DNA of 64,000 nt. Source: Rufibacter latericius (GTDB taxonomy: Bacteria > Bacteroidota > Bacteroidia > Cytophagales > Hymenobacteraceae). The translations under genes and the position numbers were made by a program. The notes under the pieces were generated by a model. That model made no database searches, was not told where the DNA came from, and saw only the letters and a list, made by a program, of their open reading frames with translations. Location of the stretch: NCBI RefSeq assembly GCF_003721515.1, contig NZ_RJJD01000001.1, positions 62,001 through 126,000 of the forward strand, written 5' to 3'. Of this stretch, positions 40,662-49,867 are shown one piece after another (the first letter of the stretch is position 1; each line of letters opens with the position of its first letter).

Positions 40662-41492
40662 TTACTCCCCGCTGGAAGTACCACCGGTTTCCATGATGGT
40701 AATCCGGTCGCCCACTGAGACCGTACCCGTGGACAAGCCAATCAGGTTCATCCCGAAAATCACTTTGTTACCTTTTTTTTGATAGCCGGTTAGCGTTTTC
40801 AGGGGTTCTGCTCCTGCTTGGGCAGTGTCTTGGTTAATGGTGGTCACATTGCAGCGCCCGCAGGGTTTGGCACCGTAAAAGAGGACATCGCCCATTTTAA
40901 AGGTTTTCCATTTCTCCTCCACGTACGGCTGTCCGCCGGTGAAAACGAAAGTAGGTCTGAACCGGTTCATAGGCACTGGTTCCTCTAGCCGGCTATTCAG
41001 ATCGTCCAGGGAGCCCTGCCCGATAATCAGGAACGGATAACCGTCAGCGAAACTTACTTTCTCGTTGTGCTTGGCGTAGTTGGGGTCAATGAGCCGGATG
41101 GAGTTCTCGGGCATGTACACCAGGCGGCAGCCAAAGCCAAGGGCCTCAGAAAACCAGGTATCGGCTTCCGGGCTCACAAGAAAGGCAAAACAGATATCGT
41201 CCCAGACAGTGACTAGGGTAGAGCGGGTACTCTTGGTTTCATAGGGCACCAGCAGAGGAGCTAAGTCCTTGGTTTTATGGCTCACCACCAAGCCATCAGG
41301 CGAGAGGGCCACCTGCAGCAAGGCCATATCGGCAATTTTGCGCTGGGTCAAGAAAATTCCGCTGTCATCAATGAGCATCCAGCGGCGGTCATACTGCAGT
41401 CCCCGTTCCTGCACCTGGGCAGAAGTAAGGGAAATGCCACCTAAAGATTTGATCGGGTAAATGTAAATTTCGCTGAGTACTAGTGTTGACAT
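40662..41492 (-). CDS. MOSC-domain oxidoreductase-like protein
   Basis: 276-aa protein from ATG 41492. The MOSC_N beta-barrel domain starts at IYIYPIKSLGGISL and the MOSC domain follows (about 130-270). It has the conserved PCGRCNVTTINQDT segment; the Cys-x-x-Cys there includes the Mo-liganding Cys of mARC/YcbX-type enzymes. These use the molybdenum cofactor to reduce N-hydroxylated compounds with an electron-transfer partner; no fused 2Fe-2S domain is present here. Has a TATCTTTG -7 box upstream. Confidence 0.88.
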   Translation of the reverse strand: MSTLVLSEIYIYPIKSLGGISLTSAQVQERGLQYDRRWMLIDDSGIFLTQRKIADMALLQVALSPDGLVVSHKTKDLAPLLVPYETKSTRSTLVTVWDDICFAFLVSPEADTWFSEALGFGCRLVYMPENSIRLIDPNYAKHNEKVSFADGYPFLIIGQGSLDDLNSRLEEPVPMNRFRPTFVFTGGQPYVEEKWKTFKMGDVLFYGAKPCGRCNVTTINQDTAQAGAEPLKTLTGYQKKGNKVIFGMNLIGLSTGTVSVGDRITIMETGGTSSGE

Positions 41493-41537
41493 AGGGTTCT
41501 TCTGATGTGCGTGCTCTTCCCGCACCAATGGTGCTAC

Positions 41538-41545
41538 CAAAGATA
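41538..41545 (-). promoter_or_regulatory. TAnnTTTG -7 box of the MOSC gene
   Basis: Plus-strand CAAAGATA reads TATCTTTG on the minus strand, 45 bases before the ATG. Confidence 0.5.
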
Positions 41546-41989
41546 GGAATGATTCTTACAACGCGAAGAGCCCTCCCAAGGATTTGCACTTTTATAATAA
41601 TCTCACCTGATCTCAGATTTATTTTCGCTTCCTGACGGCTGGCTCCTTTTCGCTCTTACTTTCTCCTTGCCGTATCCTCCCCTACTGGCTTTCCTTCCTC
41701 TCCCATTTTCTTCCCCAACTTCTTAAAGGAGACATTACCTTCTTTCTGCTCTGGGTTTTAGGGCTGTTTCTTGAAAACAGGGCTAAAACAAGGACCAATA
41801 AAAAGCGGCTTCTTTCGATAGGCGAACCTAACGTCTTCCAATTAAAAATCAAGGCTTTCCTCCTGAGGTAAGTTGACTAGAATCTAAGCAAATTTTCTTT
41901 ACTTAGAGGAGTGGCAATTTCTTCTGAAAGGCAAAGCCCTGGCTTTCACTAAGAAAGGAAGTAAATTGCTTAAAATTTTAGCCAAAGAA
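41546..41989. other. Divergent gene-free region upstream of xseA
   Basis: Contains one hairpin-family copy (41756-41788). The rest is pyrimidine-rich (41630-41750) then AT-rich, with no gene seen. Confidence 0.35.
41756..41788. repeat. Intergenic hairpin family copy
   Basis: TTTTAG (41756-41761) pairs with CTAAAA (41783-41788) and CTGTTT (41764-41769) with AAACAG (41775-41780), separated by a GG/GG mismatch. Loop CTTGA. Confidence 0.65.
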
Positions 41990-42019
41990 TTGGCAGCATT
42001 CATAAAAACCGTAATTTAG
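41990..42019 (+). promoter_or_regulatory. Putative promoter of xseA
   Basis: TTG at 41990-41992, 19 bases, then TAATTTAG at 42012-42019 (one base off TAnnTTTG). ATG at 42048. Confidence 0.4.
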
Positions 42020-42047
42020 GAGACTGAAATCAAGAGGAGCGCACGGC

Positions 42048-43628
42048 ATGGGGACATTTTTTCAGAGTAGTAGCGAAGAGATTTCGTTTACCATCAACAC
42101 CAACAGGCCCTTCACGCTCTATGAGTTTAACCGCCGCCTGCGCGAGGAGATTGAGAACGCCCTCCCGCACCGGTACTGGATCATCGCCGAGATCTCCGAA
42201 GCACGGGTGCATCACCAAAGCGGCCATTGCTACCTCACCCTCACAGACAAAGAACCCGGCTCTAAAAGTACCCTCACGGCTCAGGCCCGAGGCACCATCT
42301 GGAAACGCCAGTACCAGGAAATCGCCCAGGCTTTTGAATCCCAAACCGGGCATCCGCTGAGGGCCGGGTTGAAAATCCTATTCAACGCCAGCCCGCGGTT
42401 CCATGAACTGTACGGGTTCAGCCTGGACATCCACGACATTGACCCTACGTATACGTTGGGCGATTTGGCCCGCCAACGCCAGGAAACCATCACCCGCCTG
42501 GAAAAGGAAGGTCTCTTGAAACTCAACCAAAAGCAGGCTTTGCCCGAGGTACCGCAACGGTTGGCCATTATCTCGTCTCCTACCGCCGCCGGTTACCAGG
42601 ACTTTGTGGCTCAGTTAAGGAACAATCCGTTCGGTTATGATTTCCAGCTTACCTTGTTCGAGGCCAGTGTGCAGGGCATTGAAGCGGTTTCGTCTATCAA
42701 AGCGGCGCTCTCCAGGGTGACGCTGCAACGACAGGCCTTTGATGCGGTAGTCATCATCAGGGGCGGGGGTTCCCAAACCGATTTGATGTGCTTTGACCAC
42801 TATGAATTAGCCTCGGCGGTAGCTCAAATGCCCCTGCCGGTGCTCACCGGTATTGGGCATGAACGCGATGAATCCATCACCGATCTGGTAGCCCATACGC
42901 CTTTGAAAACGCCCACGGCGGTTGCCGCCTTCCTTATAGATCGGCTGAACGAATTTGAGGCAGGTATGGAGGAAGTATTCCTGCAGATCAGGGATGCCGC
43001 CTCGGCCCTGGCTGTTGCCGCCGAGCGCCGGGTGGCTTTACTGGCCGCTCAAGTGCAGCAAGGCACTAACCAATACCTGCATCGGAGGCAATTCCAACTG
43101 GAATGCCAGACCCGCACCTTGTCTGACAAACCGCAGAAATTCCTGACCGAAGAACAGCGGCACGTCATGTGCGAGGAAATACGCCTCACCCACGCCGTGG
43201 AACAGCTGCTTCGGGTAAAGGAAACCAAACAACAGAACTACCTGCTACACCTGGAAACCAATACCCTCAAGAAACTGGAAACCGGCCAACGAAAGGTGAC
43301 CCACGTAGAGCATTGCCTGCAACTATCAGCCAAGCAGCGCCTGCAGAATGCCCAGATGCATTTCCAGAAAAACCAGCAGCGGCTCTTGTATGGCGCCAAA
43401 GACCAACTGAAGATCAAAGGCCACCAGCTGCAACTCATGGAAATGGACTTCAAGTCCCATGACCCCGAGATCATGCTCATGCGCGGCTACACGCTTACGT
43501 ATGTGAACGGCAAACTGCTTCGGTCCCTGGACCAGGTCACCTCCGGCGATCTCCTGCAGACCCGTTTACTAGCCGGTTCTGTCATCAGTAAAGTCACCAA
43601 AACCAAAGAACCAGACCTTTTCGATTAA
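42048..43628 (+). CDS. xseA: Exodeoxyribonuclease VII large subunit
   Basis: 526-aa catalytic subunit of exonuclease VII, which degrades single-stranded DNA from both ends in repair and recombination. N-terminal OB-fold (about 20-120: YWIIAEISEARVHHQSGHCY), then the catalytic domain with LAIISSPTAAGYQDF, a Gly-rich VVIIRGGGSQTDLMCFD and VLTGIGHERDESITDLVAHT, all typical of XseA. A coiled-coil region (about 310-470) binds XseB. About 70 residues longer than the E. coli protein, mostly in the coiled coil. xseB follows after 97 bases on the same strand, as expected for the complex. Confidence 0.95.
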   Translation: MGTFFQSSSEEISFTINTNRPFTLYEFNRRLREEIENALPHRYWIIAEISEARVHHQSGHCYLTLTDKEPGSKSTLTAQARGTIWKRQYQEIAQAFESQTGHPLRAGLKILFNASPRFHELYGFSLDIHDIDPTYTLGDLARQRQETITRLEKEGLLKLNQKQALPEVPQRLAIISSPTAAGYQDFVAQLRNNPFGYDFQLTLFEASVQGIEAVSSIKAALSRVTLQRQAFDAVVIIRGGGSQTDLMCFDHYELASAVAQMPLPVLTGIGHERDESITDLVAHTPLKTPTAVAAFLIDRLNEFEAGMEEVFLQIRDAASALAVAAERRVALLAAQVQQGTNQYLHRRQFQLECQTRTLSDKPQKFLTEEQRHVMCEEIRLTHAVEQLLRVKETKQQNYLLHLETNTLKKLETGQRKVTHVEHCLQLSAKQRLQNAQMHFQKNQQRLLYGAKDQLKIKGHQLQLMEMDFKSHDPEIMLMRGYTLTYVNGKLLRSLDQVTSGDLLQTRLLAGSVISKVTKTKEPDLFD

Positions 43629-43725
43629 TTCAACCTACATAATAAAGGAGGAAATGGAAGACGTCGTTTGACAGCCAACTACCTTTTGGTCCTCTCTTCT
43701 CAACCCCCATTTTACTTAAATTGAT

Positions 43726-43938
43726 ATGAGCAACATTACCTATAAACAAGCCACACAGGAACTGGAAGCCATCCTGAAAGCCATTGAGAACGATGACGTG
43801 GATGTGGATGAACTCACCCAAAAGGTGCAGCGCTCCTCTGAACTCCTGAAACTTTGCAAACAGAAACTGCGGAATGCCGAGGATGCTATCAGCCAGGTTT
43901 TCAAGGATATCAACTGCGAAGATCCGAAAACCGAATAA
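43726..43938 (+). CDS. xseB: Exodeoxyribonuclease VII small subunit
   Basis: 70-aa helical protein: TYKQATQELEAILKAIENDD, then DVDELTQKVQRSSELLKLCK, matching the XseB hairpin that packs on the XseA coiled coil (the family pattern Y..A..ELE.I...LE......L...V...ELL..C...L). Located 97 bases downstream of xseA. Length is normal for the family. Confidence 0.92.
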   Translation: MSNITYKQATQELEAILKAIENDDVDVDELTQKVQRSSELLKLCKQKLRNAEDAISQVFKDINCEDPKTE

Positions 43939-43949
43939 TCCCTTCCGCT

Positions 43950-43985
43950 GTTTCGTGCCTGTTTTTCTTAAAACGGGCCTAAAGT
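43950..43985. repeat. Intergenic hairpin family copy
   Basis: GTTTCGTGCCTGTTTTTCTT followed by AAAACGGGCCTAAA; inner GCCTGTTTT/AAAACGGGC with one mismatch. Lies 12 bases after xseB. Confidence 0.5.
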
Positions 43986-44053
43986 GGCACAGCCTTTAAC
44001 AACCGCCTCAAGGTCAGAATCAACTTATTTTCTCCACGAAAGCATACCACCTT

Positions 44054-44905
44054 ATGTTATCACCCATCCTGGAACCTGCTGAGTTCGTTTCTTTGCCGAA
44101 GGACAAAAACCTTGTTTTAGTGGATGCCCGCCAAGGGCCGGATGCGTTACAGGCCTATCAGAAGGAACACTTAGCCGGAGCCTTGTACGTAGACCTGGAG
44201 AAAGACCTCGCCGATGTGCCAGACAACGCTGCCAAAGGCGGCCGCCATCCCCTTCCAGCCATCCAAAAGTTTGCCTCCTTTTTGGGTCAGCTAGGTATTA
44301 CCCCGGAAACCCAGGTAGTGATTTATGATGACAAAAGCGGAGCGAACGCCGCCGCCCGTTTCTGGTGGATGCTCAAAGCCGTAGGCCACGAGAAAGCCCA
44401 GGTTCTGAATGGCGGCTTAAAGGCAGCCTTGGAAGCCGGATTTCCCACCAGCGCTGATACACCTACACCACCTCCTGCTTCCCCTTACCCTGCTTCAGAA
44501 TGGCAAAGACCCGTCGCCGACATGGAAGAAGTGGCTCATGTAGCTCAAGACAAGAACTATGTGGTCATTGACGTCCGGGACGCTTACCGATATGTGGGGG
44601 AAAGTGAACCCATTGATCCGGTGGCAGGGCATATTCCTGGGGCAGTCAATGTCCCTTTGACGGGCAACCTAAAACCAGACGGAAGTTTCCTCTCACCAGC
44701 GGAGTTACAGGAAAAATACAGCGCCATCCTTAAAGATGTACCGGCAGAAAATGTACTTGTGCATTGTGGTTCCGGGGTAACTGCCTGCCACACCTTGCTG
44801 GCGCTGGAGAGTGCCGGTATTCAGGGAGCCAAACTGTACGTGGGTTCCTGGAGTGAATGGTGCCGCAATAATCGTCCTATAGCGGTTGGCGAGAAAACAA
44901 AGTAA
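44054..44905 (+). CDS. Thiosulfate/3-mercaptopyruvate sulfurtransferase
   Basis: 283-aa protein with two rhodanese domains (about 1-130 inactive, 150-280 catalytic). The active-site loop HCGSGVTACHT carries Cys238; CGSGVTA is the loop found in plant and bacterial mercaptopyruvate sulfurtransferases of this group. Other signatures: GHIPGAVNVPL before the active loop and YVGSWSEWC near the end. It transfers sulfur from 3-mercaptopyruvate or thiosulfate to a thiol acceptor or cyanide. Monocistronic with a terminator 44 bases after the stop. Confidence 0.9.
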   Translation: MLSPILEPAEFVSLPKDKNLVLVDARQGPDALQAYQKEHLAGALYVDLEKDLADVPDNAAKGGRHPLPAIQKFASFLGQLGITPETQVVIYDDKSGANAAARFWWMLKAVGHEKAQVLNGGLKAALEAGFPTSADTPTPPPASPYPASEWQRPVADMEEVAHVAQDKNYVVIDVRDAYRYVGESEPIDPVAGHIPGAVNVPLTGNLKPDGSFLSPAELQEKYSAILKDVPAENVLVHCGSGVTACHTLLALESAGIQGAKLYVGSWSEWCRNNRPIAVGEKTK

Positions 44906-44948
44906 ACCTGCTTTTAGGCTCTTATTCACAAACTATCCTTAAAACAAG

Positions 44949-44982
44949 AAGCCCGTTCGTTGTTCAGAGTCGGGCTTTTTTG
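44949..44982 (+). terminator. Terminator of the sulfurtransferase gene
   Basis: AAGCCCG (44949-44955) pairs with CGGGCTT (44971-44977), loop 15, then T to 44981. The region before it (44910-44946) looks like a decayed hairpin-family copy. Confidence 0.75.
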
Positions 44983-45010
44983 TGATTCTGCCAAAGGACC
45001 TCTAGATTTA
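44979..45010 (+). promoter_or_regulatory. Putative promoter of the cyclophilin gene
   Basis: TTTG at 44979-44982, 20 bases, then TAGATTTA at 45003-45010 (one base off TAnnTTTG). ATG at 45043. It overlaps the T tract of the preceding terminator. Confidence 0.4.
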
Positions 45011-45042
45011 CCCTCACCAGTACACCCGTAAATCCTGATAAA

Positions 45043-45804
45043 ATGTCGCTGCTTCCTTGTATATCGCTGTCTTGCATAAAGATTTATCTGGTCTTAAGTC
45101 TGGGGTTGTTGGGGGCTTGCCAGCAGAAAAAAGAGCAACCAACGTCTACTCAGGCCACCGCCCCTGCCTTCACTCCTACCGTACTTACCCAGGAATTGGT
45201 CATAGACACGCTAACCGCCTATGGTCAGGCTCATCCCCACGACACCTTGGTGCTCATCAGCACACCCAAGGGCGACATCAAGATCAGGCTGTACAAAGAT
45301 ACGCCCCTGCACCGGGCCAACTTTGTGCGGTTGGCCAATTACGGCTTTTTTGACAAAACTGTGTTCTTCAGGGTGGAGAAGGATTTTATGATTCAGGGAG
45401 GAAGGTCAGATTTCCAGACCATGAAAATAGGTTCCTACAAGATTCCGCCGGAAATTAAGCCGCACTACTTCCACAAACGAGGCGCTGTAGGAATGGCCCG
45501 ATACGGAGATGAAGAAAACCCTGAGCGGATGTCCTCCAATAAGGATTTTTACATTGTGCAGGGACACAAGCTTCCGGAGTATGAATTACAGGCCAATATC
45601 AAGGAATTCAAACTGAACCTTACCCCTGCCCAGAAACAGGCCTACCGTACCATAGGCGGCGCACCCAACCTGGATCAAACTTTTACGGTGATTGGAGAGG
45701 TAATTTCCGGCATGGAGGTGGTGGATAGTATTGCTTCGGTTCCGGTAGATCAGACCAAATGGCCGGTGAAGGATGTAGGGATGAAAGTCAGGGTGATAAG
45801 GTAA
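45043..45804 (+). CDS. Cyclophilin-type peptidyl-prolyl isomerase lipoprotein
   Basis: 253-aa lipoprotein: lipobox LLGAC gives Cys26. Cyclophilin domain from about residue 68 (TPKGDIKIRLYKDTPLHRAN, NFVRLANYGFFDKTVFFRV, FMIQGG) to the C-terminus (DQTFTVIGEVISGMEVVDSI). The FFRV..FMIQGG segment contains the Arg-Phe-Gln catalytic surface (the usual FHR is FFR here, a change often seen in Bacteroidota periplasmic cyclophilins). Assists folding of exported proteins in the periplasm. The insert at about 160-205 (NKDFYIVQGHKLPEYELQ) replaces the usual SQFFI segment with SNKDFYIVQ. Confidence 0.92.
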   Translation: MSLLPCISLSCIKIYLVLSLGLLGACQQKKEQPTSTQATAPAFTPTVLTQELVIDTLTAYGQAHPHDTLVLISTPKGDIKIRLYKDTPLHRANFVRLANYGFFDKTVFFRVEKDFMIQGGRSDFQTMKIGSYKIPPEIKPHYFHKRGAVGMARYGDEENPERMSSNKDFYIVQGHKLPEYELQANIKEFKLNLTPAQKQAYRTIGGAPNLDQTFTVIGEVISGMEVVDSIASVPVDQTKWPVKDVGMKVRVIR

Positions 45805-46446
45805 GGTTGGCTTCTCAATTTCCAGGTCTTAATCTTTGTCTATTTTCTGTTCCTGACAAAACCCCTTTTCGCCTGCTTTCTTAAAAATGCTTCTAAATGT
45901 TAATTTCCCTTTTGAAGGCACGAAGGGGATGTTTACACCAGCCAATCAGGCTTTTCTTTTCCATTTTAAGCATGTAGAGATCAGGCACCGCCTTGTCTCC
46001 AAGGAGTCATCCGCAAGGAACGGATTATATATGGAAGGGCAAGGTGCTGCTCCGCCCCGTTATTGGTGTTCTCACCAACGACCAGAATTGCCTTTCCAAT
46101 TAGCTATAAGCCTTTACTTTCTAGTTCCTTCTTACCAAGCCTCAAGGCTGCAGCCGCGGACTGCCAGCGTTTGTCACTTTTCTCCCTGATGAGAAAAGTA
46201 ACCAAAAGAATCAAGAAGAAAAAAACTCGCTGACGCTCAGACAGTCTTTTCTTCACCTCTTCGTACCACTTGGCTGAAGTCTTCTGTTTCATCGCCCACG
46301 TAGGCCGTTGCTGCTTAAACCGCTCTTGCGTGCGGCAAGGTGTGACTCGGCCTCACGTAGGCCTTCGTCCCGACCTGCCGCAGGTGATGTGTTTTTATTT
46401 TAAATCTGCGCTAATCCATTTTTTCTTTGTGCGGATGCTTTTAAAA
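45805..46446. other. Long gene-free region with decayed repeats
   Basis: About 640 bases between convergent genes. Only short frames with no support. Contains a 9-bp hairpin ACTTTTCTC/GAGAAAAGT (46176-46184 and 46191-46199, loop CCTGAT), two copies of CACGTAGGCC (46297-46306 and 46354-46363, 57 bp apart) and an AAATCTGCGCTAATCC word near 46400. Words of this type recur in intergenic DNA of Bacteroidota, so this may be a decayed repeat or mobile element; I cannot show a transposase or terminal repeats. Confidence 0.4.
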
Positions 46447-46480
46447 CAAAAACGCACCTCATGGCTGAGGTGCGTTTTTG
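46447..46480 (-). terminator. Perfect 15-bp terminator of the M13 peptidase gene
   Basis: CAAAAACGCACCTCA (46447-46461) pairs with TGAGGTGCGTTTTTG (46466-46480), loop TGGC. On the minus strand it is followed by TTTTAA. 34 bases after the stop codon. Confidence 0.88.
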
Positions 46481-46513
46481 AGTTAGTTTGGTGAAAAAGG
46501 CTTGGAAATACCA

Positions 46514-48604
46514 TTACCAGATATGCACGCGTTCGGCGTCTGGGCGGTACATTTTGTTGCCTGGGCCACAGTTAAAGGCTTTGTAGAACTGAGGCATGTT
46601 AGAGAGCGGTCCGTTGATCCGGAACTGGGCCGGGGAGTGCGGATCAGTCAATACTTGCTGACGAAGAGCGGCTGGCGTGGAGTTGTTGCGCCAGATCTGA
46701 GCCCAGGCCAGGAAGAAACGCTGCTCCGGTGTGAAACCATCAATCTTACCCACGTTCTTGCCGGCAATGGCTTTCTGCAGGGCAGTGAAGGCAATGTTCA
46801 AGCCCCCAATATCGGCGATGTTCTCGCCCATGGTCAGTTTACCGTTCACAAACACGCTGTCCAAAGGTTGCATGGCGCTGTATTGGCGGTCCACTAGGTC
46901 GGTGCGCTCCTTGAACTTGGCTTTGTCTTCGGCGGTCCACCAGTCACGCAGGTTACCTTCCGGATCGTACTGGCTGCCCTGGTCATCGAACCCGTGGGTT
47001 AACTCATGCCCGATTACCGCGCCCATTCCGCCGTAGTTCACGGCATCATCAGCGTTAGGGTCAAAGAAAGGAGGCTGCAGGATTCCGGCCGGGAACACAA
47101 TTTCATTCATGCTAGGGTTGTAGTAAGCGTTCACGGTAGGTGGCGTCATGCCCCACTCAGTGCGGTCTACGGGTTTGCCCAACTTGCTCACGTTATCCCG
47201 GAAGCCCCACTCAGAGGCTTGCAATACGTTTTGCAGGTAAGAGGAACGGCTCACGGTCAGTCCGGAATAGGTTTCCCATTTCTCGGGGTACCCGATCTTT
47301 ACGGCGAAGGCCTTCAGTTTGCCCAAAGCCTGTTGCTTCGTGGCTTCGCTCATCCAATCCAGGTTTTTCACGTGTTCCACGAAAGCTGCCTGTAAATTGT
47401 TCACCATTTCCATTGCCTTAGCTTTGGCTTGTGGCGAGAAGGCTTTGTCTACGTACTCCTGGCCCAAGGCTTCGCCGATGGTGGCATCGGTCATGCGCAG
47501 GACGCGTTTCCAGCGGGGTTGCATTACTTTGGCGCCGCTCAGGAATTTGCTGTTGAAGTTGAAGCTTTCCTGCACGAAGGCCTGGGGCAGATAAGCCGCA
47601 GAGGTGCGGGTCAGGTGCCAACGCAGGTAGGTTTTCCAGTCAGACACGGGAACTGACCCGAGCATGGCATTGGCTTCTTTCAGGAAAGCGGGCTGGCCCA
47701 CAATCACTTCCTTCACGCCGGTCACGTTCATGTTTTTCAGGAGCGTAGGCCAGTTGAAATTAGGTGTCAGTTTCTGAAGATCGGCCAGGCTCATTTTATT
47801 GTAGGTGGCGTGCGGATCGCGCTGCTGCACCCGGGTCATGGAGGCATTAGCCAGGCGGGTTTCCATCTCCACCACTTTGGCGGCGTTCTTCCGGGCAGTG
47901 GCCTCGTTGTCGCCTAAGAGTTGGAACATATTGCCCACGTGCTTCAGGTACTCCGCTTTTACGGCCTGCGAACGGGCGTCAGTTTTGGTGTAATAATCCC
48001 GATCCGGTAATCCCAGGCCGCTTTGCCCGATGTTCACGATGTACTGAGTGCTGATTTTATCGTCCTGGCCCACGTAGAAGCTGAACACACCGCCGCGGCC
48101 CAGCACCTTCAGACGCGCCATAGACTGCAACAGGCTGTTTTTGTCTTTGATGGCGTTGATTCTGTCCAGCTCGGGTTTCAGGGGAGTAAGGCCCGCCTTC
48201 TCAATGGAGGCCGAGTCCATGCCGGCGGCGAAGAAATCACCCACCAGTTGGGTAGAAGAACCTTTGGCCGCATTAGTTTCTTTGACTGCGGTTTCAACAA
48301 CTGCGCGCAACGTGGCATTGTTGTAATCGGCGAGTTCGTTGAAGCTGCCCCAGCCGCTTTCCGAAGCCGGAATGGGGTTGTTTTTCATCCATCCGCCGTT
48401 GGCGAAACGGTTGAAATCCTCGCAGGGAGATACGCTGCGGTCCAGGTTAACCATGTTGAGCCCCACACCCTTTACCTCAGGCTCGGCTTGGGTGACGGCC
48501 GCCGTTTGGGTAGTGGCCGCCTGTTGCACGGCGGGCTTAGAACATCCGGCAGCTACCACCCCCGTAAAGGCAGAAGCCAGCCAAATTAAATTACTTTTTT
48601 TCAT
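46514..48604 (-). CDS. M13-family (neprilysin-like) zinc metallopeptidase lipoprotein
   Basis: 696-aa lipoprotein from ATG 48604: Cys21 after VVAAG. N-terminal peptidase_M13_N domain (about 45-440: PCEDFNRFANGGWMKNNPIP), then the catalytic domain with NEIVFPAGILQPPFF, zinc motif HELTH at His533-His537 (VIGHELTHGFDDQG) and third-ligand motif ENIADIGGL. Ends in CGPGNKMYRPDAERVHIW, the conserved C-terminus with the terminal Trp. Cleaves short peptides in the periplasm or at the surface. Monocistronic. Confidence 0.95.
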   Translation of the reverse strand: MKKSNLIWLASAFTGVVAAGCSKPAVQQAATTQTAAVTQAEPEVKGVGLNMVNLDRSVSPCEDFNRFANGGWMKNNPIPASESGWGSFNELADYNNATLRAVVETAVKETNAAKGSSTQLVGDFFAAGMDSASIEKAGLTPLKPELDRINAIKDKNSLLQSMARLKVLGRGGVFSFYVGQDDKISTQYIVNIGQSGLGLPDRDYYTKTDARSQAVKAEYLKHVGNMFQLLGDNEATARKNAAKVVEMETRLANASMTRVQQRDPHATYNKMSLADLQKLTPNFNWPTLLKNMNVTGVKEVIVGQPAFLKEANAMLGSVPVSDWKTYLRWHLTRTSAAYLPQAFVQESFNFNSKFLSGAKVMQPRWKRVLRMTDATIGEALGQEYVDKAFSPQAKAKAMEMVNNLQAAFVEHVKNLDWMSEATKQQALGKLKAFAVKIGYPEKWETYSGLTVSRSSYLQNVLQASEWGFRDNVSKLGKPVDRTEWGMTPPTVNAYYNPSMNEIVFPAGILQPPFFDPNADDAVNYGGMGAVIGHELTHGFDDQGSQYDPEGNLRDWWTAEDKAKFKERTDLVDRQYSAMQPLDSVFVNGKLTMGENIADIGGLNIAFTALQKAIAGKNVGKIDGFTPEQRFFLAWAQIWRNNSTPAALRQQVLTDPHSPAQFRINGPLSNMPQFYKAFNCGPGNKMYRPDAERVHIW

Positions 48605-48819
48605 AAAGATGTTAATGATTGACAACCAGTTAGCACTTAAGTAGCTGTATTGATTAGCAATATAAACCTACGCCATCCGGAAAGCAAGAAAAAAACAAAC
48701 GAACGCTTGTAAAATAAGCCCACCTGAACCTTCGATGCAGAAAAACTGAAAGAAAGCTCCCGGTATATGCCCACAAATAGGGAAAAGATCCCAGCCCAAG
48801 GAAAGGAATCTTCAGCAGT

Positions 48820-48859
48820 GGCTTTGAAGGCGTTTTAGTGAAAAGAAGCCGAAAACGGG
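48820..48859. repeat. Degenerate hairpin family copy
   Basis: GGCTTTGAAGGCGTTTTAGT followed by GAAAAGAAGCCGAAAACGGG; GGCGTTTT..GAAAAGAAGCC resembles the family. It precedes the stop of the BrkB gene by about 14 bases. Confidence 0.4.
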
Positions 48860-48872
48860 TTTAGTCCAGACG

Positions 48873-49808
48873 TTATACAGGAGCCTGGTCGGTCTCGCGC
48901 CACTCATAGAAGGTAGCGAAGGATTTGGGGTGCAGTGGCAGTTGTTTGAAACGGGCGTACACCAACGTGAAACAGGCCCCGAAGAAAAAGATCATGGCCG
49001 AGTAGAAGATGAACAGCAGTAGCACCACAATGGAGCCAGAGGTAGCGTACAAGGAACCCAGATCGCTTTTGATCAGCACCCGGGCCAGCACCATCTTACC
49101 CAGCAGAAACAGAAGGGCCGTTACCGCGGCGCCCACCCAGACCGCACGAGGAGGCATGTGCGCAAACGGCAGAAACCTGAAAATAATGGCAAACCAGGAA
49201 GTTTCCACAAACAAGCCCAGAATCCGGTTGAGTACCTGCAGGAGTTGAAGCTGTAATTGCTCATCTACCAGCATATAATGATCGTTCACGAAGGCCAGGG
49301 AAGCATCAATGACCAGAAAGGCCAGAAACAGGATTCCGCTGGAAAGGATAATGAGTAACGCCCTGAACCGATTCTTCAGCGCCCCCTTCAGGTGCTGGTG
49401 CCCGCGCACTTTGATGTTCCAGAGCTGATTGATGGAGTTCTGCACCACGGTAAACAGGGTGGTGGAGACAAACGTCAGGAAAAGGAAACTCAGGGCGGCA
49501 GCCCAACCATTGCCCTGTAAATCCAGGAAATTGGTCAAAATCAATTCAATCTGACCAGCTATGTCCTCCCCTACCAGACTGGTCAAACGGTTAAACAACT
49601 CTCCCGTGATCAGGGCATCGTTGAAGAGCACCCCTAGTAAGGAGATAACCAGAATAAGGATGGGCGGCAGGGCGAACAAGGTAAAAAAAGCCACCGACGA
49701 GGCTAACCGTAAGGGGTCATTCTGCCGAAACAGTTCAAAGGCATCTATCAATAACCGCAGGGCGGGCTGCACTCTGGAGGTAAGTTGGGAAGGCATAAGA
49801 GCAATCAT
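48873..49808 (-). CDS. YihY/BrkB-family inner-membrane protein
   Basis: 311-aa membrane protein with about six helices. The YihY pattern is clear: RLASSVAFFTLFALPPILIL near the N-terminus, LFLTFVSTTLFTVVQNSINQLWNIK in two overlapping parts, and SIVVLLLFIFYSAMIFFFGACF near the C-terminus. Earlier annotated as ribonuclease BN by mistake; now seen as an uncharacterised membrane family. Two ATGs (49808, 49796) are possible. Third gene of a minus-strand operon, 59 bases after the kinase-like gene. Confidence 0.9.
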   Translation of the reverse strand: MIALMPSQLTSRVQPALRLLIDAFELFRQNDPLRLASSVAFFTLFALPPILILVISLLGVLFNDALITGELFNRLTSLVGEDIAGQIELILTNFLDLQGNGWAAALSFLFLTFVSTTLFTVVQNSINQLWNIKVRGHQHLKGALKNRFRALLIILSSGILFLAFLVIDASLAFVNDHYMLVDEQLQLQLLQVLNRILGLFVETSWFAIIFRFLPFAHMPPRAVWVGAAVTALLFLLGKMVLARVLIKSDLGSLYATSGSIVVLLLFIFYSAMIFFFGACFTLVYARFKQLPLHPKSFATFYEWRETDQAPV

Positions 49809-49867
49809 CTGGCCCCATTACGGAAAAAGCCGCTTTATGGCCGATTTTTGGAAAAGAAAGCGAAAAC

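Noticed and set aside
45887-46494. Several frames of 60-100 codons in the 45.8-46.5 kb region
   Set aside because: Composition is unlike the neighbouring genes, frames overlap each other on both strands, and they run over hairpins and a terminator.
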